Source: Bradyrhizobium iriomotense (GTDB lineage: Bacteria > Pseudomonadota > Alphaproteobacteria > Rhizobiales > Xanthobacteraceae). From it: 64,000 bases of DNA. Of this stretch, positions 35,521 through 43,757 are shown piece by piece; position 1 is the first letter of the stretch; each line of letters begins with the position of its first letter. The stretch is from positions 248,001 through 312,000 of the forward strand of contig NZ_JAFCLP010000006.1 in the NCBI RefSeq assembly GCF_018129405.1, written 5' to 3'. A program made the position numbers and the translations under genes. Below the pieces are notes generated by a model. That model saw only the letters and a program-made list of their open reading frames with translations. It was not told the origin of the DNA and searched no databases.

Positions 35521-35892
35521 ATGGACAACCGTATCAACGAAATTCGTAGATTAATCAGGGCATTGCGTGTGAGCATGCGCGAGGCCGAGGCCATTATGCA
35601 CGAGCAGATCAACCGGGACGAGGATTGCACCTTCGTTGCTGAGGAGATCCTCAAGATGCGGACCGTGATGAGCGGACTAGCCCAGGAGCGCGCTGCCCTT
35701 GGCGATACCGACCCGATCGTCGTAGCCAGCCTCTTCGTCCCGCGCCGGGCGCCAGCACCGTCTCGGCCCCGCACAGTGAAGCGCCGCCTCGTCCCCCAGG
35801 ATCAGGACTTCGGCTGCTCGCGAGATAGCCGCATGTCATGGACAACCTCCGGCGCTTTATTACCTCGCAGAATGATTCCCAGCTGTATCTAA
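35521..35892 (+). CDS. Small helical hypothetical protein with island-derived C-terminus
   Basis: 123 residues from the ATG at 35521, with AAGGAGCGAGCC upstream. Residues 1-70 (MDNRINEIRRLIRALRVSMR ... EILKMRTVMSGLAQERAALG) look like a charged helical pair typical of small rhizobial proteins. After about residue 100 the reading frame runs into DNA that on the other strand belongs to the HEPN/RES remnant (CSRDSRMSWTTSG), so the C-terminal end probably replaced the native one when the island inserted. Function unknown. Confidence 0.55.
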   Translation: MDNRINEIRRLIRALRVSMREAEAIMHEQINRDEDCTFVAEEILKMRTVMSGLAQERAALGDTDPIVVASLFVPRRAPAPSRPRTVKRRLVPQDQDFGCSRDSRMSWTTSGALLPRRMIPSCI

Positions 35893-36286
35893 GCTGTTCA
35901 TGCTCTGACAGCCGAAATGGCTCTGCATCTGACCAAAGCTCGTGAGGCATCCTCTCGGCCAACTCGTCCCGCAGCCGTTCTCCACCTTTACGCGGGAAAT
36001 CGAGCCCCATCTCATCAAACACTTCCAGGGTTATGTAAGTCACTCCCTGATAACCCCCTTCAGCACTCTCGTACGGCAATCCTGCGTTTGCGGGATCGTC
36101 ATAGTAGCTGCAGACACGCTCGGCGATGTACTCGGCAACATCTTCAAGGGGAGCGGCAATCGGCTTCTTCGAAACCCTTCCGCAAAAATCGCACTTCTTG
36201 TTTTCGGCCATGCCTTGGACATAGCCCTGTATGTCCTCATCGTTGAAGCATTTGTCACACACGAATTCGTAAGACTTAAAAGACAT
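35651..36286 (-). pseudogene. Truncated HEPN/RES N-terminal-domain protein (toxin-associated remnant)
   Basis: The first 145 or so residues match the HEPN/RES N-terminal domain type found ahead of RES toxin domains. They have a zinc-ribbon-like start (FVCDKCFNDEDI ... KKCDFCGRVS), ICTERVCSYYDDPAN-like helices (here IAERVCSYYDDPANAG), then GGYQGVTYITLEVFDEMG and the end block YSWESFCEVIK. RES (NAD-degrading) sequence should follow, but the frame instead reads antisense through the small gene at 35521, giving non-homologous residues. The catalytic RES half is missing and no Xre antitoxin gene is adjacent, so it is probably inactive. Confidence 0.6.
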
Positions 36287-36319
36287 AAGGTAATGGCCCC
36301 GCGCTCTGCCCCGATCTGA

Positions 36320-37297
36320 CTAGCGGTCAGCATCCGACGAAGGCAACCTCCATTTGCTACGGAGAAGCTGTGAGAGCTCTGCCGCCTCGCCAACCTTGAG
36401 GTTTGACATTGCATGGACGAGCTTCTGAAGGCGAGGTGGGACTTTCGGTGCGTTCAATATCTCTGGCTCGCCAAGCGGCCACCCGGCTAGTGCCGCGCGG
36501 GCGTCCTCCACGCTTTTGAATAAATGCGGATTGGCAATGAACTGGATAGAAGACCCAAATCCACCATTTTCATAGGATTGCTCATTCACGAAGCCAATGA
36601 AGTGAAGACGTTCACGAGCTTCTGCCGCCCCCTTCAAGGTGGTCTTGGGGCTGAAAACACCAGTAACCAGTCTACCCCTGTAATAACGACGGAAGAACTC
36701 ATGGGGCACGTACTCCCCGCCAAGCCCCACGTTCACGCGGTCCCACTTATCACCGCCATTGAAAAGCGTCCGAACATCCGCAAGGAGTACATGCGTCGCT
36801 GATCCTGGTGGCGGAAATTTGTGCGGCGTGCCGTCCCGTTCGAACTTTTGGCAGATCCTTTCAACCGCTTTGAGAGTTTCGCCTTCCTCGGATTGGCGCG
36901 AGTCCTCGGCAGTCGTCGTGAGCTGCCTTTTGACCATCACCGCGCCGTCTTCGAATTCTTCCTTTGTGGTGGCGGCCCGAACCGCATCGGTTTCCTCTAG
37001 GCGCATCATCTCGACCAGATACTCTTGGCCGCCAGACGCGAACCCGTAATCCAGCGTCGAATCTCCTTCGCCCGCGACTTCGTATCGCGGCTGGATCCCC
37101 GCCTTATGAAGCTCTGAGCCGAAGCGGAGTTCAAACAGCTTCGCCTTGTTTTCGCCCTTCAGACCCCCGTTTTTATTGATGTCGGCCACCAGAGGCTTGG
37201 CCCATGGCACGGCCTTAAGATCGTCCATCACCGTTTCCATGAAGTCGCCCTCACGGCCGGTCAGAAAATCGAAGGAAAGCTCGTCGGGTTGTGGCAT
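36320..37297 (-). CDS. Hypothetical protein, possible PD-(D/E)XK-like nuclease
   Basis: 325-residue protein, no family recognised. A central stretch around residues 55-100 has the order helix Glu (KLFELRFGSELHKAG), strand with Asp (STLDYGFAS) and strand with Glu (QEYLVEMM), which resembles the E...D...ExK core of PD-(D/E)XK nucleases, but the lysine is not in the usual place. No signal peptide or membrane helix. It is divergent from the HNH-domain gene with a 93 bp shared start region, and is part of the AT-richer island. Confidence 0.55.
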   Translation of the reverse strand: MPQPDELSFDFLTGREGDFMETVMDDLKAVPWAKPLVADINKNGGLKGENKAKLFELRFGSELHKAGIQPRYEVAGEGDSTLDYGFASGGQEYLVEMMRLEETDAVRAATTKEEFEDGAVMVKRQLTTTAEDSRQSEEGETLKAVERICQKFERDGTPHKFPPPGSATHVLLADVRTLFNGGDKWDRVNVGLGGEYVPHEFFRRYYRGRLVTGVFSPKTTLKGAAEARERLHFIGFVNEQSYENGGFGSSIQFIANPHLFKSVEDARAALAGWPLGEPEILNAPKVPPRLQKLVHAMSNLKVGEAAELSQLLRSKWRLPSSDADR

Positions 37298-37390
37298 GAT
37301 GCTATCTTAGCATGCACTATTCGCCGGGCTCAATTTTCTAGATCATTTGGGGCTATTCTGCCCTCATTATTTGACGACGGGCACACTTCA

Positions 37391-38320
37391 ATGGTTCTGG
37401 AAGACATTGTCGGACCTGACACCCGACTATACGCCAAAAGTGAGTGGGGACCGGCCGGACCACTGTGGCCGGCTCTCTCGTTCTCTCAGCCGGGGATCGC
37501 CAACAGGTTTGGCGGTATCTACACCCGCGGCAGAGACCTCGTGATCACGGTCGGCACCGCCAATCCAAAAGACACGTTAGATCCGGCACATCGGCAACGG
37601 CTGATGTCGATTGTGGACGTGGCACCAAACATCATCGTAGCCACGGGCGAGTTGGTCGAACCAGAGACCTGGAGGCGTGCGCAACAGACGCATCCCGGTC
37701 GATGGAAGTTGTCGATGCCGATCGTCCGCTGCTGGACATTCTCAGAGTTTCCGGAGGCAAAGGTATGCATGCCGGCAACGTATCAATGGTTTGCTAATCC
37801 CACGAAGCGGGGAAGACCTATTCCAGTCGAGAACGCGGATCGTGAGACGTTATTGGCCCTTGAGCTCACGGCCATAGACATTCCGCCCTACGTTGAGCGG
37901 CGCCTGCATACGATTCCCGAAGATCAACTCTTGAACCAGGATCTAACCCGGCTCGTAGGCAACATCACGAATTCTGTGGCGCGTGCAGGTACCGACCGCA
38001 CGGGCGTTTATCCGGAGCGCAGTTCGCTGAACTTCTCGGACCTGTTCAAACTTCTCAATGATCTGTGGCGGAAGCAGCAAGGGAGATGCGGACTATGCAA
38101 CGGGCGGATCGTGCCTGGTGAGGAGAACCCTGTGCTGCAAATGTCGGCGGACCGCATCGGCAGCACGAACAAGGCCTATAACGCCGAGAACGTTCACCTA
38201 ACGCACGTCGGTTGCAATCTGGCCAAGAGTTCTGCCTCGCTCGAAGAGTGGGGTGAATTCCTCGAAGTGCTGCGGGGTACGCGCGATCAGGACAATTCTT
38301 TGGTCCAACGTGGAACGTAG
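37391..38320 (+). CDS. HNH endonuclease-like protein with N-terminal reader-like domain
   Basis: 309 residues from the ATG at 37391. The C-terminal 80 residues form an HNH/Cys4-type nuclease module: RCGLCNGRIVPGE (CxxC), ADRIGSTNKAYNAENVHLTH and GCNLAKSS give C-x2-C, DR, N and H-x2-C positions. The N-terminal half (WPALSFSQPGIANRFGGIYT, RDLVITVGTANPKD, later RWKLSMPIVRCWTF and PATYQWFAN) is reminiscent of PUA/EVE-like modified-base reader domains fused to nucleases, which is only an inference. A TTG at 37289 could add 34 residues overlapping the divergent gene. A restriction-like role is plausible. Confidence 0.6.
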   Translation: MVLEDIVGPDTRLYAKSEWGPAGPLWPALSFSQPGIANRFGGIYTRGRDLVITVGTANPKDTLDPAHRQRLMSIVDVAPNIIVATGELVEPETWRRAQQTHPGRWKLSMPIVRCWTFSEFPEAKVCMPATYQWFANPTKRGRPIPVENADRETLLALELTAIDIPPYVERRLHTIPEDQLLNQDLTRLVGNITNSVARAGTDRTGVYPERSSLNFSDLFKLLNDLWRKQQGRCGLCNGRIVPGEENPVLQMSADRIGSTNKAYNAENVHLTHVGCNLAKSSASLEEWGEFLEVLRGTRDQDNSLVQRGT

Positions 38321-38410
38321 ACCTGCATGTGCCCTGTGGAGCACTTCCTGCTTTGGAAAGCCATGTCGAGTGGGGACGTGGCTCAGAGCAAAATTAACGT
38401 GGCGGCTCCC

Positions 38411-39607
38411 TCACAGCGGCACTTTGGCGAACGTGCCATCCTTACCGATCGCGCCCGGATCTCCATTGCTTCCCTGTTTTCCAGCGGGCCCCACCGGACC
38501 GGCCTGTCCTCCGCCGCAGTAGCCGCCGCCATGGCCGCCAGGGCCGCCGTCTCCGCCTGGGCCGCCTCTGCCACCGGCACCTCCAGCACCACCCGCGCCT
38601 CCCTTCGCGCTGAAAGTGATAAGGCCGCTATCTCGGTCTGGCTCTTTCGATTTGAGAATGAACCGTCCTCCTTCGCCACCAGGAAGCCCTGGCTTGCCGT
38701 TTTCACCGGCGCCACCAGGCTGGCCCGGTCCACCTGGGCCGCCGCCGTGTTTGCAGTCGAATGCTCCAGAAGCAGAGTTCTCACCGGGTCCGCCATTTCC
38801 ACCCTTGGGGCCCGGCAGCCCGTCCGCTCCCCGTCCGCCGTCGCCTCCCTTGAGGTCAATGGCAATGGCTCCCGCCAACCTATCATAAACAACGAGAGTA
38901 ACCGTTCCTCCGGGCTTGCCTGGCTGTCCAGGCTGTGGCGCAGGCACTGCCGCGCGAATGGCCGCACTACCGATCGTCTCTATCCTCACCGCTTCAATGG
39001 TCACATCACGCCCGCCGGTTTGCAGCTCTGCATCCTGCAAGCGTAGAACACTGAAATAGATTATCGGGCTATCGACGTTAACGACCGCTCCCTTGATGGT
39101 CGCAGTCGGAAGTTTGGATAGAGCTGCGGTCTTATCATATTGATCGCCCGAGGTGATCGGAGCTTGTCGGAATGCATCCGGTAGGGTCTTTTTGTCGGAC
39201 TCGATGACGACAGCGGGTGTGTCGCTCGAAAATACTGCAAGGTGCGTATCACCAAGCAGCCGAGCGACGAAAACTGCACCTCTTTCCGGAACTCCCAAGA
39301 AAAGCGACGACAGAAAGAGGAGCGTGACACCGACTGAGAGAACGAGCACGGTCCAGAGGCATGCCAGTGCGGCAACTGTCTGCCGTTTGGCGAGCGCTGA
39401 AGTGAGAAGAGAAACGATGGTCGCCAAAACAATCAGGATGAGTGCAACGCCAAGCAACGCTCCTGGTGCCTTCTTCAAAGATAAGGCAGCCGCAGCCAGA
39501 GCTAGAGTAAAATATCCGATGTACAAGAAACGCTTGGTCCGAATGGAGACTTTGCTTTCTCCGCTCACTGTTTCGTCCTGGTGAGCTTGCCGAGGTATCC
39601 GAGCCAT
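38411..39607 (-). CDS. Membrane-anchored collagen-like Gly-rich protein
   Basis: 398-residue protein. The N-terminal third holds about three transmembrane helices (YIGYFTLALAAAALSL, LLGVALILIVLATIVSLL, LWTVLVLSVGVTLLFLSSLF). A beta-rich middle part follows, then two Gly-rich blocks of interrupted Gly-X-Y triplets such as GKPGLPGGEGG and GPVGPAGKQGSNGDPGAIG close the C-terminus, separated by a short non-collagen stretch (RFILKSKEPDRDSGLITFS). The ATG at 39607 follows TTTGGAGTCATCG, preferable to upstream in-frame ATGs. The tail probably lies outside the cytoplasm. Bacterial collagen-like proteins act in adhesion or surface structure; nothing here fixes its role. Confidence 0.7.
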   Translation of the reverse strand: MARIPRQAHQDETVSGESKVSIRTKRFLYIGYFTLALAAAALSLKKAPGALLGVALILIVLATIVSLLTSALAKRQTVAALACLWTVLVLSVGVTLLFLSSLFLGVPERGAVFVARLLGDTHLAVFSSDTPAVVIESDKKTLPDAFRQAPITSGDQYDKTAALSKLPTATIKGAVVNVDSPIIYFSVLRLQDAELQTGGRDVTIEAVRIETIGSAAIRAAVPAPQPGQPGKPGGTVTLVVYDRLAGAIAIDLKGGDGGRGADGLPGPKGGNGGPGENSASGAFDCKHGGGPGGPGQPGGAGENGKPGLPGGEGGRFILKSKEPDRDSGLITFSAKGGAGGAGGAGGRGGPGGDGGPGGHGGGYCGGGQAGPVGPAGKQGSNGDPGAIGKDGTFAKVPL

Positions 39608-39974
39608 CGATGACTCCAAATGATTTTCCGCCATCAGCGGGAATGAAATATACAATACCCGCTATGGTAGCGGGCCCTAAATCAAAATCCAACTGTCTTG
39701 TGAAGAACAAAGCGGTTCATTGGACATCTCCTGAGATTAACGATGAGACGGGCCAGAATGACGACGTCGATGGCGGCGGCCGCGGTCTACTCCTTCGTCT
39801 CTGGTCGCTGCGCGCGCCCCGCCAGCCATGACTGCCATGGTTCGCGCGCTGGCTTGCGACGGCCAGTTCGCCGAATAGGACGGCTCCGCGCTGCATCGCC
39901 ATTTGCTGACTTCTTGCAATGCCCGAAATCGAGATTTTCACGCCGGGGCGCCATCCTCGCCCCATCAGCTCTCG
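39608..39974. other. 367 bp non-coding stretch between collagen-like gene and tRNA
   Basis: Open frames exist on both strands (for example a frame on the minus strand from about 39919), but they are Arg-rich, lack ribosome-binding sites and look like host GC-rich DNA read out of frame. The composition changes from AT-richer to GC-rich at about 39740, which may be the true right edge of the island. It also contains the upstream region of the collagen-like gene. Confidence 0.5.
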
Positions 39975-40063
39975 TGGTGCGGGCAGCCGGGGTCGAACCG
40001 GCACAGCGCTTGCGCACCGAGGGATTTTAAGTCCCTTGCGTCTACCAATTCCGCCATGCCCGC
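39975..40063 (-). tRNA. tRNA-Leu (UAA)
   Basis: Minus-strand cloverleaf: acceptor GCGGGCA pairs with TGCCCGC, followed by A and an encoded CCA. The D arm has GCGGAATTGGTAGACGC, the anticodon loop is CTTAAAA with anticodon TAA (reads UUA), and there is a long class II variable arm and the T loop GTTCGACCC. The long variable arm and G-rich D loop fit tRNA-Leu. Its 3' end faces the accessory island. Confidence 0.95.
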
Positions 40064-40234
40064 TTGATCCAACGAGATCAAACACTTAAGTCCACCTGCG
40101 GCCGTCTGGAATTGGCGTTTTGCGGCCCGGCGGGTGTCCTTCCTTAAGCGAGCCGGGCGCACAAGGCAAAGCCTCAATCCGGACATCTGTTGCTGCTTTA
40201 GGCATTCTCAATCCACGGGGACTATTCATCCGGC

Positions 40235-40663
40235 ATGGCTGCTTCGCTTTCCGCTTCCCTGCGCTGTTGCGGCGCGCTTCTCGTGCTGCTCGCGGGCGGC
40301 GCGGCCCTTGCCGGCTGCGCCGGCATCAGCGAGACGGTCGCGCCGGCCTTTGCCGATCCGGCCAAGTACGATTTGTACGATTGCAAGCAGCTCGAGACCG
40401 AGCGCAAGACGCTCGCCACTCGCACGGCGGACTTGCAGAGACTGATGGACAAGGCGGAGACCGGGGCCGGCGGGGCCGTCGTGTCCGAGCTCGCCTATCG
40501 CAACGACTACGTCGCGGTGCGCGGGCAGGCGCAGCTCGCTGAAGACGCCTGGCGCCGCAACAGGTGCCGGGAGACGCCACCCGACGCAAAACCGGCGGCC
40601 TCGACCCCGCAGCCGCCGGCGATCAAGCCGGCTCCGACGAGATCCGGCAGCGCCGCGCGCTGA
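40235..40663 (+). CDS. Putative lipoprotein of unknown function
   Basis: 142 residues with a signal sequence ending in the lipobox LAGC at residues 26-29, so Cys29 should be lipidated. The mature part has TWO cysteines in conserved-looking contexts (YDCKQLETERKTLATRT and NRCRETPP), a helical region with DLQRLMDKAETG and a Pro/Ala-rich tail. Probably anchored in the inner or outer membrane facing the periplasm. Similar short lipoproteins are common in Bradyrhizobiaceae without known function. It overlaps nothing and is convergent with the FAD monooxygenase gene. Confidence 0.75.
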   Translation: MAASLSASLRCCGALLVLLAGGAALAGCAGISETVAPAFADPAKYDLYDCKQLETERKTLATRTADLQRLMDKAETGAGGAVVSELAYRNDYVAVRGQAQLAEDAWRRNRCRETPPDAKPAASTPQPPAIKPAPTRSGSAAR

Positions 40664-40684
40664 TCCGGCACAAGTGCACCAACC

Positions 40685-41887
40685 TCAGGGCCGCCAGCGG
40701 TAGATCCAGTCCTGCCGCGCCAGCATGCGGTCCGGGCCGAGCGCACGGATCGCAAGATCGCGCGCGATCGCGAGCGGCCCGCTGAGATGATAGATGCGGC
40801 CCTGCTGCCGTGCGGTCCGCTGCACCCGCCGCACACGGGCCTGGCGCGCAGCGCCATATTGCTTCAGCGCGGCCGTGATGCCCGCGGTGCTCTCGGCCGC
40901 CTCGAGGCTCAAAAGCTGCGCGAGCACGGCGGCATCCTCGATCGCCATGCCGGCGCCTTGCGCGGCGAAGGGCAGCATCGCATGCACGGCGTCGCCGAGC
41001 AGCGCGACCGGGCCTTTGCTCCAGGGGCAGCCGTCGGGCACGCCGAACAGCGCCCATTTCCGCCAGCTGTCGACCGCGGACAGCATCATCCGCGCCGCCG
41101 GCGGCCAGCGCGGCGCGGCGAACGCGTCCATCACCTCGCGCGGATCGCCGGGCGCGCTCCAGCCCGGCCTGTTCCAGGTGCCGGGCAGCACCGCGACCAC
41201 GTTGATCTGGCGTCCGCCTGCGATCGGATAGGCGACGAGATGCGCGTTCGCCCCCATCCAGAGCTGCACCCGCCGGGCGGTGTAGTTCTTCGGCAGCTGC
41301 GTGGCATCGAGCGTGCCGCGCCAGGCGATCAGCCCGGAGAAGCGCGGCTGCACCTCGGGAAACAGATGCTGGCGTACCGTCGACCAGATGCCGTCGGCGC
41401 CGATCAGCGCGCTGGCGAGATCGCTGCGGCGGATCGTGCCGCTGCGATGGACCACCGTCAGTCCCTTGGCATGAGGGGCGACGTCTTCGAAGGTCGCCCC
41501 CAGCTTCAGGTCGATATCGGGATGGTCGGCGACTGCGCCGGCGAGCGCGGATTGCAGATCGGCGCGGTGCACCACCCAATAGGGGGCGCCGGCGCGCACG
41601 GAGGCGGCTTCGCCGAGCGGCATGCGCAGCAGCTCGCCACCGGCCCGCGCGCTCATGATCGAGACCGCCTCCGGAACGACGGCGCGCTGCTTGAGGCGAT
41701 CGGTCAGGCCGAGCTCGACCAGCACGCGGCTGGCATTGGGGGAAAGCTGCAGGCCCGCGCCGACTTCCTCGAGACGCTCGGCCTTTTCCAGCACCACGAT
41801 GCGGAAACCGCGGGCGGCCAGCGCAAGCGCGGCCGTCAGTCCACCGATGCCGGCACCGGCGATGACAATCGTTCGGGAGAGCGCCAC
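40685..41887 (-). CDS. FAD-dependent monooxygenase (salicylate hydroxylase-like)
   Basis: 400-residue class A flavoprotein monooxygenase. The GxGxxG motif GAGIGGLTAALALAARG spans residues 11-27, the DG-type motif ALIGADGIWSTVR lies in the middle, and the second FAD motif ALLGDAVHAMLPFAAQGAGMAIEDA follows. It would hydroxylate an aromatic ring with NAD(P)H and oxygen; 3-hydroxybenzoate 6-hydroxylase or salicylate hydroxylase types are the nearest. The zinc-finger protein gene ends 19 bp upstream... the substrate is not determined. Confidence 0.88.
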   Translation of the reverse strand: MALSRTIVIAGAGIGGLTAALALAARGFRIVVLEKAERLEEVGAGLQLSPNASRVLVELGLTDRLKQRAVVPEAVSIMSARAGGELLRMPLGEAASVRAGAPYWVVHRADLQSALAGAVADHPDIDLKLGATFEDVAPHAKGLTVVHRSGTIRRSDLASALIGADGIWSTVRQHLFPEVQPRFSGLIAWRGTLDATQLPKNYTARRVQLWMGANAHLVAYPIAGGRQINVVAVLPGTWNRPGWSAPGDPREVMDAFAAPRWPPAARMMLSAVDSWRKWALFGVPDGCPWSKGPVALLGDAVHAMLPFAAQGAGMAIEDAAVLAQLLSLEAAESTAGITAALKQYGAARQARVRRVQRTARQQGRIYHLSGPLAIARDLAIRALGPDRMLARQDWIYRWRP

Positions 41888-41906
41888 CCCTGACCGATGG
41901 ACGCGG

Positions 41907-42152
41907 TCAGGCCACCTTGTCCTTCAGCACGCATTCCGGCGGGCGGGCTTCGCCCGCCTTCAGGTCGGCCGCGAAGCGATACAGCGTCGAGCAGTAAGGG
42001 CAGATGATCTCGTTGTCGTTGCCGAGGTCGAGAAAGACGTGCGGATGATCGAACGGAGGGTTGGCGCCCACGCACATGAACTCTTGCGAGCCGATCTCGA
42101 TGACGGGGACACCGGCATCGTTGTGGAAGTGCGGGACGACATGGTCGGACAT
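41907..42152 (-). CDS. zf-CHCC zinc-finger domain protein
   Basis: 81-residue zf-CHCC protein, related to the zinc-binding domain of mitochondrial complex I subunit NDUFS6. Ligands are C27 (QEFMCVG), H36 or H38 (FDHPHVFLD), C51 and C54 (CPYCSTLYRF). In alphaproteobacteria the small stand-alone protein is widely conserved and thought to accompany respiratory complex I. It precedes the FAD monooxygenase gene on the same strand with a 19 bp gap. Confidence 0.9.
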   Translation of the reverse strand: MSDHVVPHFHNDAGVPVIEIGSQEFMCVGANPPFDHPHVFLDLGNDNEIICPYCSTLYRFAADLKAGEARPPECVLKDKVA

Positions 42153-42459
42153 CGTAGTTCATCCTGGAGTGGCAATGGCGGCAGACACAATCAAAAACTG
42201 ACGCGGCTTCTTTGAGGCGCCGCGGACCATAAAGGCGGGTGCAGATGATTGCTAGTCCAGCGGAACCGAAAGGCCCGCAATTGCCCCATGCTCATTTGCT
42301 CATGCAAATTCGACACAATCTTGCCGCCTGAGAGAAGCCCTTCTTTCGTCGGGGACGTTGTGTCGCAATTTTGGCATACTATGTCTGAGGACGTGCGCAA
42401 TTGAGACAAAAGACGAATCATCAGGCGCCGATGATCCAGGACCGTCCGGGCTTTTCCGC
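42153..42459. other. 307 bp divergent intergenic region
   Basis: It separates the zf-CHCC gene (minus) from the hypothetical gene at 42460 (plus). It must hold both promoters. Short AT-rich stretches occur near 42373-42390 (TTGGCATACTATG), but no spacing convincing enough to name a promoter. No hairpin or RNA gene is evident. Confidence 0.4.
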
Positions 42460-43596
42460 ATGAAATGGCTGCGAATCAGCACAGCGTTGACCGGTATTGC
42501 GGCTTGCAGCCTTCTGCTCGCGCAGGTAGCGCCGCATGCCCGGAACGCCGGCGCGATCCTCGCCGCCCAGGACGATCCGGCCGTGCTCTCCGAGCTGAGG
42601 CTCGACGCGCTGCTGCGGCAGAACGACCACCTGGTCCAGGACAACATCGAGGCCGCGCTTTCCGCCGGCGACGCCGATCTCGCCGACAGCTTTGTGGCAC
42701 TGGCGCGTGACCGCAACATCGCGCTTCCGGACGACCTCCTCAATCGCGTGAGCGATGCGGTCAAGGCGGAGAACTCCACCTCGCATTTCGCGAAACGTTT
42801 CGCCACCGGCCTCGTCACCGGCAATGCCGACGACGTCGCGAGCCTGTCCGGAACCGTTGCCGGCGACCTCTTCGTGATCGGCGACGTCAGGGACGTCGTG
42901 CGCGAGGGCAAGCATATGGCGATGGGCGAGGAGACCGACCGTCTGGTGCTCGGCCTTGCGACCGCGGGCCTTGTGGTGACGGCGGCGACCTACGTCTCCG
43001 TCGGCGGCGCCGCGCCGGTGCGCGCCGGGCTGACGCTGGTGAAGGACGCGCGGAAGGTCGGACGGCTCGGCAAAGGGCTGGCCGCATGGGCCGGCCGTTC
43101 CGCACGCGAGATCGTGGACACCCCGATGCTTCAGAACGCGGTCGCCAAGGGTTCCGTGTTCCGCCCGGGCGAGACCGCGAGCGCGATCAGGGCCGCGTTC
43201 CGGGCCGAGAAGGCCGGGGCGCTGGTCCGGCTCGGCAAGGACGTCACGCGCGTCGCCGAGAAGACCGGCACGCGCGGTGCCATGGACACGCTGCGGATCG
43301 CCGAAGGCCCCAAGGACGTCGCGCGCGCGGCGCGGCTGGCCGAAGCGCAAGGCAGCAAGACCCGTGCGATCATGAAGCTGCTCGGCCGCGGCGCGCTGCT
43401 GCTCGTCGGCGGCGTGTTCGATCTGGCGATGTGGCTGTTCGGCGCGGTTTTGACGTTGTTCGGCCTGTTGTCCTCGATCAAGGCGACCACCGAGCGCCTG
43501 ACCCAGGCCTGGTGCGATCGCAAGAGGGCGCGCCGGCTCCGCCGCGCGCAGATCGCCGCCGAAGTCGCTCTGGCGGATGCGGCCCTCAAGGCCTAA
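42460..43596 (+). CDS. Conserved hypothetical membrane-associated protein
   Basis: 378 residues from the ATG at 42460. It has an N-terminal hydrophobic segment (ISTALTGIAACSLLLAQVA), a helical acidic region, a central hydrophobic stretch (LVLGLATAGLVVTAATYVSVGGAA) and a C-terminal hydrophobic helix pair (ALLLVGGVFDLAMWLFGAVLTLFGLLSS) followed by a basic tail with KRARRLRRAQ. No catalytic motif or named family recognised. Its repeated amphipathic Ala/Lys/Arg helices could associate with a membrane. No strong ribosome-binding site is seen. Confidence 0.7.
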   Translation: MKWLRISTALTGIAACSLLLAQVAPHARNAGAILAAQDDPAVLSELRLDALLRQNDHLVQDNIEAALSAGDADLADSFVALARDRNIALPDDLLNRVSDAVKAENSTSHFAKRFATGLVTGNADDVASLSGTVAGDLFVIGDVRDVVREGKHMAMGEETDRLVLGLATAGLVVTAATYVSVGGAAPVRAGLTLVKDARKVGRLGKGLAAWAGRSAREIVDTPMLQNAVAKGSVFRPGETASAIRAAFRAEKAGALVRLGKDVTRVAEKTGTRGAMDTLRIAEGPKDVARAARLAEAQGSKTRAIMKLLGRGALLLVGGVFDLAMWLFGAVLTLFGLLSSIKATTERLTQAWCDRKRARRLRRAQIAAEVALADAALKA

Positions 43597-43646
43597 ACGC
43601 GTCGAGATTGAGGTCATTCGGCGTCGCGCTTTGGGCTAATGTTTGG

Positions 43647-43718
43647 GCATGATCTCCGCGCAAACGCGTTCCGCGTTTGTCGCGAGGAAAAACCGCTGCA
43701 CACTTTTCCGGATCATGC
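43647..43718. repeat. Dispersed palindromic element, type E
   Basis: Bounded by GCATGATC and GATCATGC, with AAACGCGTTCCGCGTTT inside and GCGAGGAAAAACCGCTGCAC next to it. Elements of this wording are frequent between genes in Bradyrhizobium-like genomes. It lies upstream of the alpha/beta hydrolase gene. Confidence 0.65.
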
Positions 43719-43757
43719 TCTAAGATCGATCGTCCCCCCTCAAGACCTCTGGAACTG

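Larger units (their letters stand above)
35835..39974. mobile_element. Accessory island next to tRNA-Leu
   Basis: From inside the 3' end of the small gene at 35521 to the tRNA-Leu(UAA) 3' end the DNA is visibly poorer in G+C, codon use differs from the flanks, and the genes are accessory: toxin remnant, two nuclease-like proteins and a collagen-like membrane protein. The tRNA 3' end faces the island, as expected for integration at a tRNA gene. I found no integrase and no obvious copy of the tRNA 3' end at the left edge, so the mechanism and both limits are inferred. Confidence 0.5.

Noticed and set aside
35835-35870. attL copy of the tRNA-Leu 3' end
   Set aside because: I compared the left island edge with the tRNA 3' end and saw no convincing direct repeat.
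39717-40085. 122-codon minus-strand frame through the tRNA
   Set aside because: It includes the tRNA-Leu gene and its upstream DNA; not a protein gene.
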